Assembly (NCBI RefSeq): GCF_030435705.1
Contig: NZ_CP129382.1
Span: forward strand, 310,001-374,000
Direction of reading: 5' to 3'
DNA length: 64,000 bases
Source of the DNA: Rhizobium sp. SSA_523
GTDB taxonomy: Bacteria > Pseudomonadota > Alphaproteobacteria > Rhizobiales > Rhizobiaceae
Translations under genes and position numbers: made by a program
Shown: in pieces, positions 62,447-64,000 of the stretch
Numbering within the stretch: the stretch's first letter is position 1
Layout: every line of letters starts with the position of its first letter
Notes under the pieces: model-generated
What the model was told of the DNA's origin: nothing
Databases searched by the model: none
Seen by the model: only the letters and a program-made list of their open reading frames with translations

Positions 62447-64000
62447 CGGCGTCGATGGAGAACAGGCAGGACAGCGCCGCCGCCGCTACGGAGCCGGCAG
62501 AGGCGGCAAGGGATTCGTCGCAGCCATTGCCTGCGGCACCGACGCCGCAGGATGGCGCGCCTCTTCCTCGCCTGCCCCAAGATTTGCCGAAACAGCCGGT
62601 TCCGCTGGAAGAGCGGCCGGCCTGGTTGACGCTCGCCTATATCCTGTCCGGCCTGCTGATGTTTCTGACGCAGGGTCTCGGCATGAACATCGTGTCGGCC
62701 AATATCTACCAGTTGCAGGGTACCTTCTCCGCAACGCTCGCGGAAGTCGCGGCCCTGTCGGCGGCCTATGTCGCGCCCTATGCCAGCCTCTCGCTGGCCC
62801 TGTTCAAGATCCGTGTCCAATACGGGCTAAGGCCCTTTGCAGAACTCAGCATCGCCGCTTTCGTGGCGGCCGCCTGCCTCAACCTCTTCGTCACCGATTA
62901 TCACTCGGCGCTCGTCATCCGCTTCGTCAGCGGCATGGCGGCAGCCCCGCTCTCCTCGCTCGGCTTCCTCTACATTCTGGAGGCCTTTTCGCCGCAGAAG
63001 AAGCTGACGATCGGCCTCAGCATCGCCTTGACGGGCACGCTGCTGGCCAGTCCCGTCGCCCGCATCATCTCGCCGGGCCTGCTGGATCTGGACGGCTATC
63101 AGGCGCTGTACACGATGGAACTGGGCCTGGCCCTCTGCGCCCTGCCGATCATCTATCTCCTGCCATTGACCGCGCCGCCAAAGGCGAAGGTCATCGAACG
63201 CATGGACGTCTTCACCTACCTGCTTCTGGCGGTCGGCCTTGGCGCCTTCGCCGTCTTCTTCACCCTCGGCCGCTTCTACTGGTGGTTCGAAGCGCCATGG
63301 CTCGGCCTTCTGCTGGCCACGTCCATCGTCTTCCTGACGCTGTTTGCCGTGATCGAACTGCATCGGAAAAACCCGCTGCTCGATCTTCGCTGGATCTTTA
63401 CCTGGCCCAATCTGCATCTGGCGGGCGTTCTGATCGTCTTTCGCGCCGTCACATCGGAGCAATCCAGCACCATGGTCGGCTTCCTGCAGCAACTCGGCAT
63501 GCAGAACGACCAGATGAGCCAGCTCTTCGTCTTCATCCTTCTGGCCTCGATCGCCGGCGGCGCCGTCTGCGCCGTGATGATGGCAAGGCAATGGTCGGGC
63601 GCAGCCCATGTGATCGCGCTCTCCCTCATTGCCATCGGCGCGCTGATGGACAGCCAGTCGAACAATCTCACCCGGCCCGAAGCCTTCTATGTGAGCCAGT
63701 CGATGATCGCCTTCGGCGCCGCCATGTTCCTGCCGCCGGTCATGGGACGAGGCTTTGCCGCGGCGATCCAGAAGGGCGTGCCCTATCTGGTCAATTTCAT
63801 CGCAATCTTCCTTTTCACCCAGATCAGCGGATCGGTGATCGCCACGGGCCTGCTCGGCTCCTTCGTCACCATCCGCGAAAAATTCCATTCGAGCATCCTC
63901 ACCGAAAGCATCAGCCTGACCGATCCCGATGTGGCTGCGCGCGTCGCCCAGCTCTCGGGGGCCTATGCCAGGACGCTGACGGACCAGGGGCTTCTGCATG
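62443..64000 (+). CDS. MFS efflux transporter, DHA2/EmrB-like (3' partial)
   Basis: 519 codons are visible, and the gene runs off the right edge. A soluble Pro/Ala/Glu-rich N-terminus of about 60 residues precedes the membrane part. At least 12 hydrophobic segments are seen (LTLAYILSGLLMFLTQGLGM first, FIAIFLFTQISGSVIATGLL near the end). The segment NIVSANIYQLQGTFSATLAE and the 4-bp overlap with marR point to an EmrB/DHA2-like drug exporter. An HlyD-type partner gene is expected beyond the edge. The first 60 residues are longer than in typical EmrB. Confidence 0.85.
   Translation, partial: MTASMENRQDSAAAATEPAEAARDSSQPLPAAPTPQDGAPLPRLPQDLPKQPVPLEERPAWLTLAYILSGLLMFLTQGLGMNIVSANIYQLQGTFSATLAEVAALSAAYVAPYASLSLALFKIRVQYGLRPFAELSIAAFVAAACLNLFVTDYHSALVIRFVSGMAAAPLSSLGFLYILEAFSPQKKLTIGLSIALTGTLLASPVARIISPGLLDLDGYQALYTMELGLALCALPIIYLLPLTAPPKAKVIERMDVFTYLLLAVGLGAFAVFFTLGRFYWWFEAPWLGLLLATSIVFLTLFAVIELHRKNPLLDLRWIFTWPNLHLAGVLIVFRAVTSEQSSTMVGFLQQLGMQNDQMSQLFVFILLASIAGGAVCAVMMARQWSGAAHVIALSLIAIGALMDSQSNNLTRPEAFYVSQSMIAFGAAMFLPPVMGRGFAAAIQKGVPYLVNFIAIFLFTQISGSVIATGLLGSFVTIREKFHSSILTESISLTDPDVAARVAQLSGAYARTLTDQGLLH

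Overview
The window is a 64 kb piece of a high-GC alphaproteobacterial chromosome. Gene order and protein types (dapA-smpB, NYN protein / rpoZ-rsh, acpS-lepB-rnc-era-recO, psd-pssA, purF-cvpA-radA-alr, dnaB, a rhizobial-type flagellin, DUF1127 and TIGR02301 proteins) point to the Rhizobiaceae (Rhizobium/Agrobacterium group). This is inferred from protein content; no 16S or tRNA gene lies in the window. I found no CRISPR array, no prophage, no complete IS element and no obvious defence island. Most of the content is core chromosome, with small mobile or broken pieces set into it.

Layout. 1-2 kb: the end of an outer-membrane beta-barrel gene, then an alpha/beta hydrolase with an in-frame 15-bp repeat insertion and a separate 30-bp tandem array just past its stop. 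2-8.5 kb: lytic transglycosylase, dapA, a 270-bp MITE-like element that begins in the dapA stop codon, smpB, a DUF1127 protein, ada and a NYN-domain protein. 8.9-17 kb: information-processing and stringent-response core (rpoZ, rsh, a DUF3563 miniprotein, acpS, a second MITE-like element, lepB-rnc-era as an overlapping operon, recO). 17-25 kb, minus strand: an MFS transporter, an orphan flagellin, and a DUF2339 - HD hydrolase - MOSC - EamA cluster. 25-28 kb: a complete NMT1-type ABC importer (binding protein, ATPase, permease).

28-38 kb: MscS channel, EamA exporter, a ygfZ - HD - tyrosine phosphatase operon, exported hypothetical proteins, NUDIX, YnfA, SRAP, a 42-residue miniprotein behind a perfect CtrA-type motif, psd-pssA, and a toxin-antitoxin remnant whose toxin has lost its 5' end against an Atm1-type ABC transporter. 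40-54 kb: LysM protein, LOG-family protein, RarD, an isoaspartyl-methyltransferase-like protein, cimA, pip, two GFA-family zinc proteins flanking a 45-residue membrane protein, an inverted pair of 44-bp REP sequences, cysS, EamA, SDR, purF, cvpA. 54-64 kb: radA, a parDE module set between radA and alr, an AraC regulator with an azlCD exporter, dnaB, and a marR-MFS efflux operon with a clear operator; the MFS gene runs off the end.

The most unusual signals are the toxin fragment in frame with the ABC-transporter stop codon, the two MITE-like elements with a shared core but different ends, the repeat expansion inside the hydrolase, the CtrA-type site before a miniprotein, and the GFA / miniprotein / GFA operon. 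None amounts to a clearly new large system; these are leads, not proofs.
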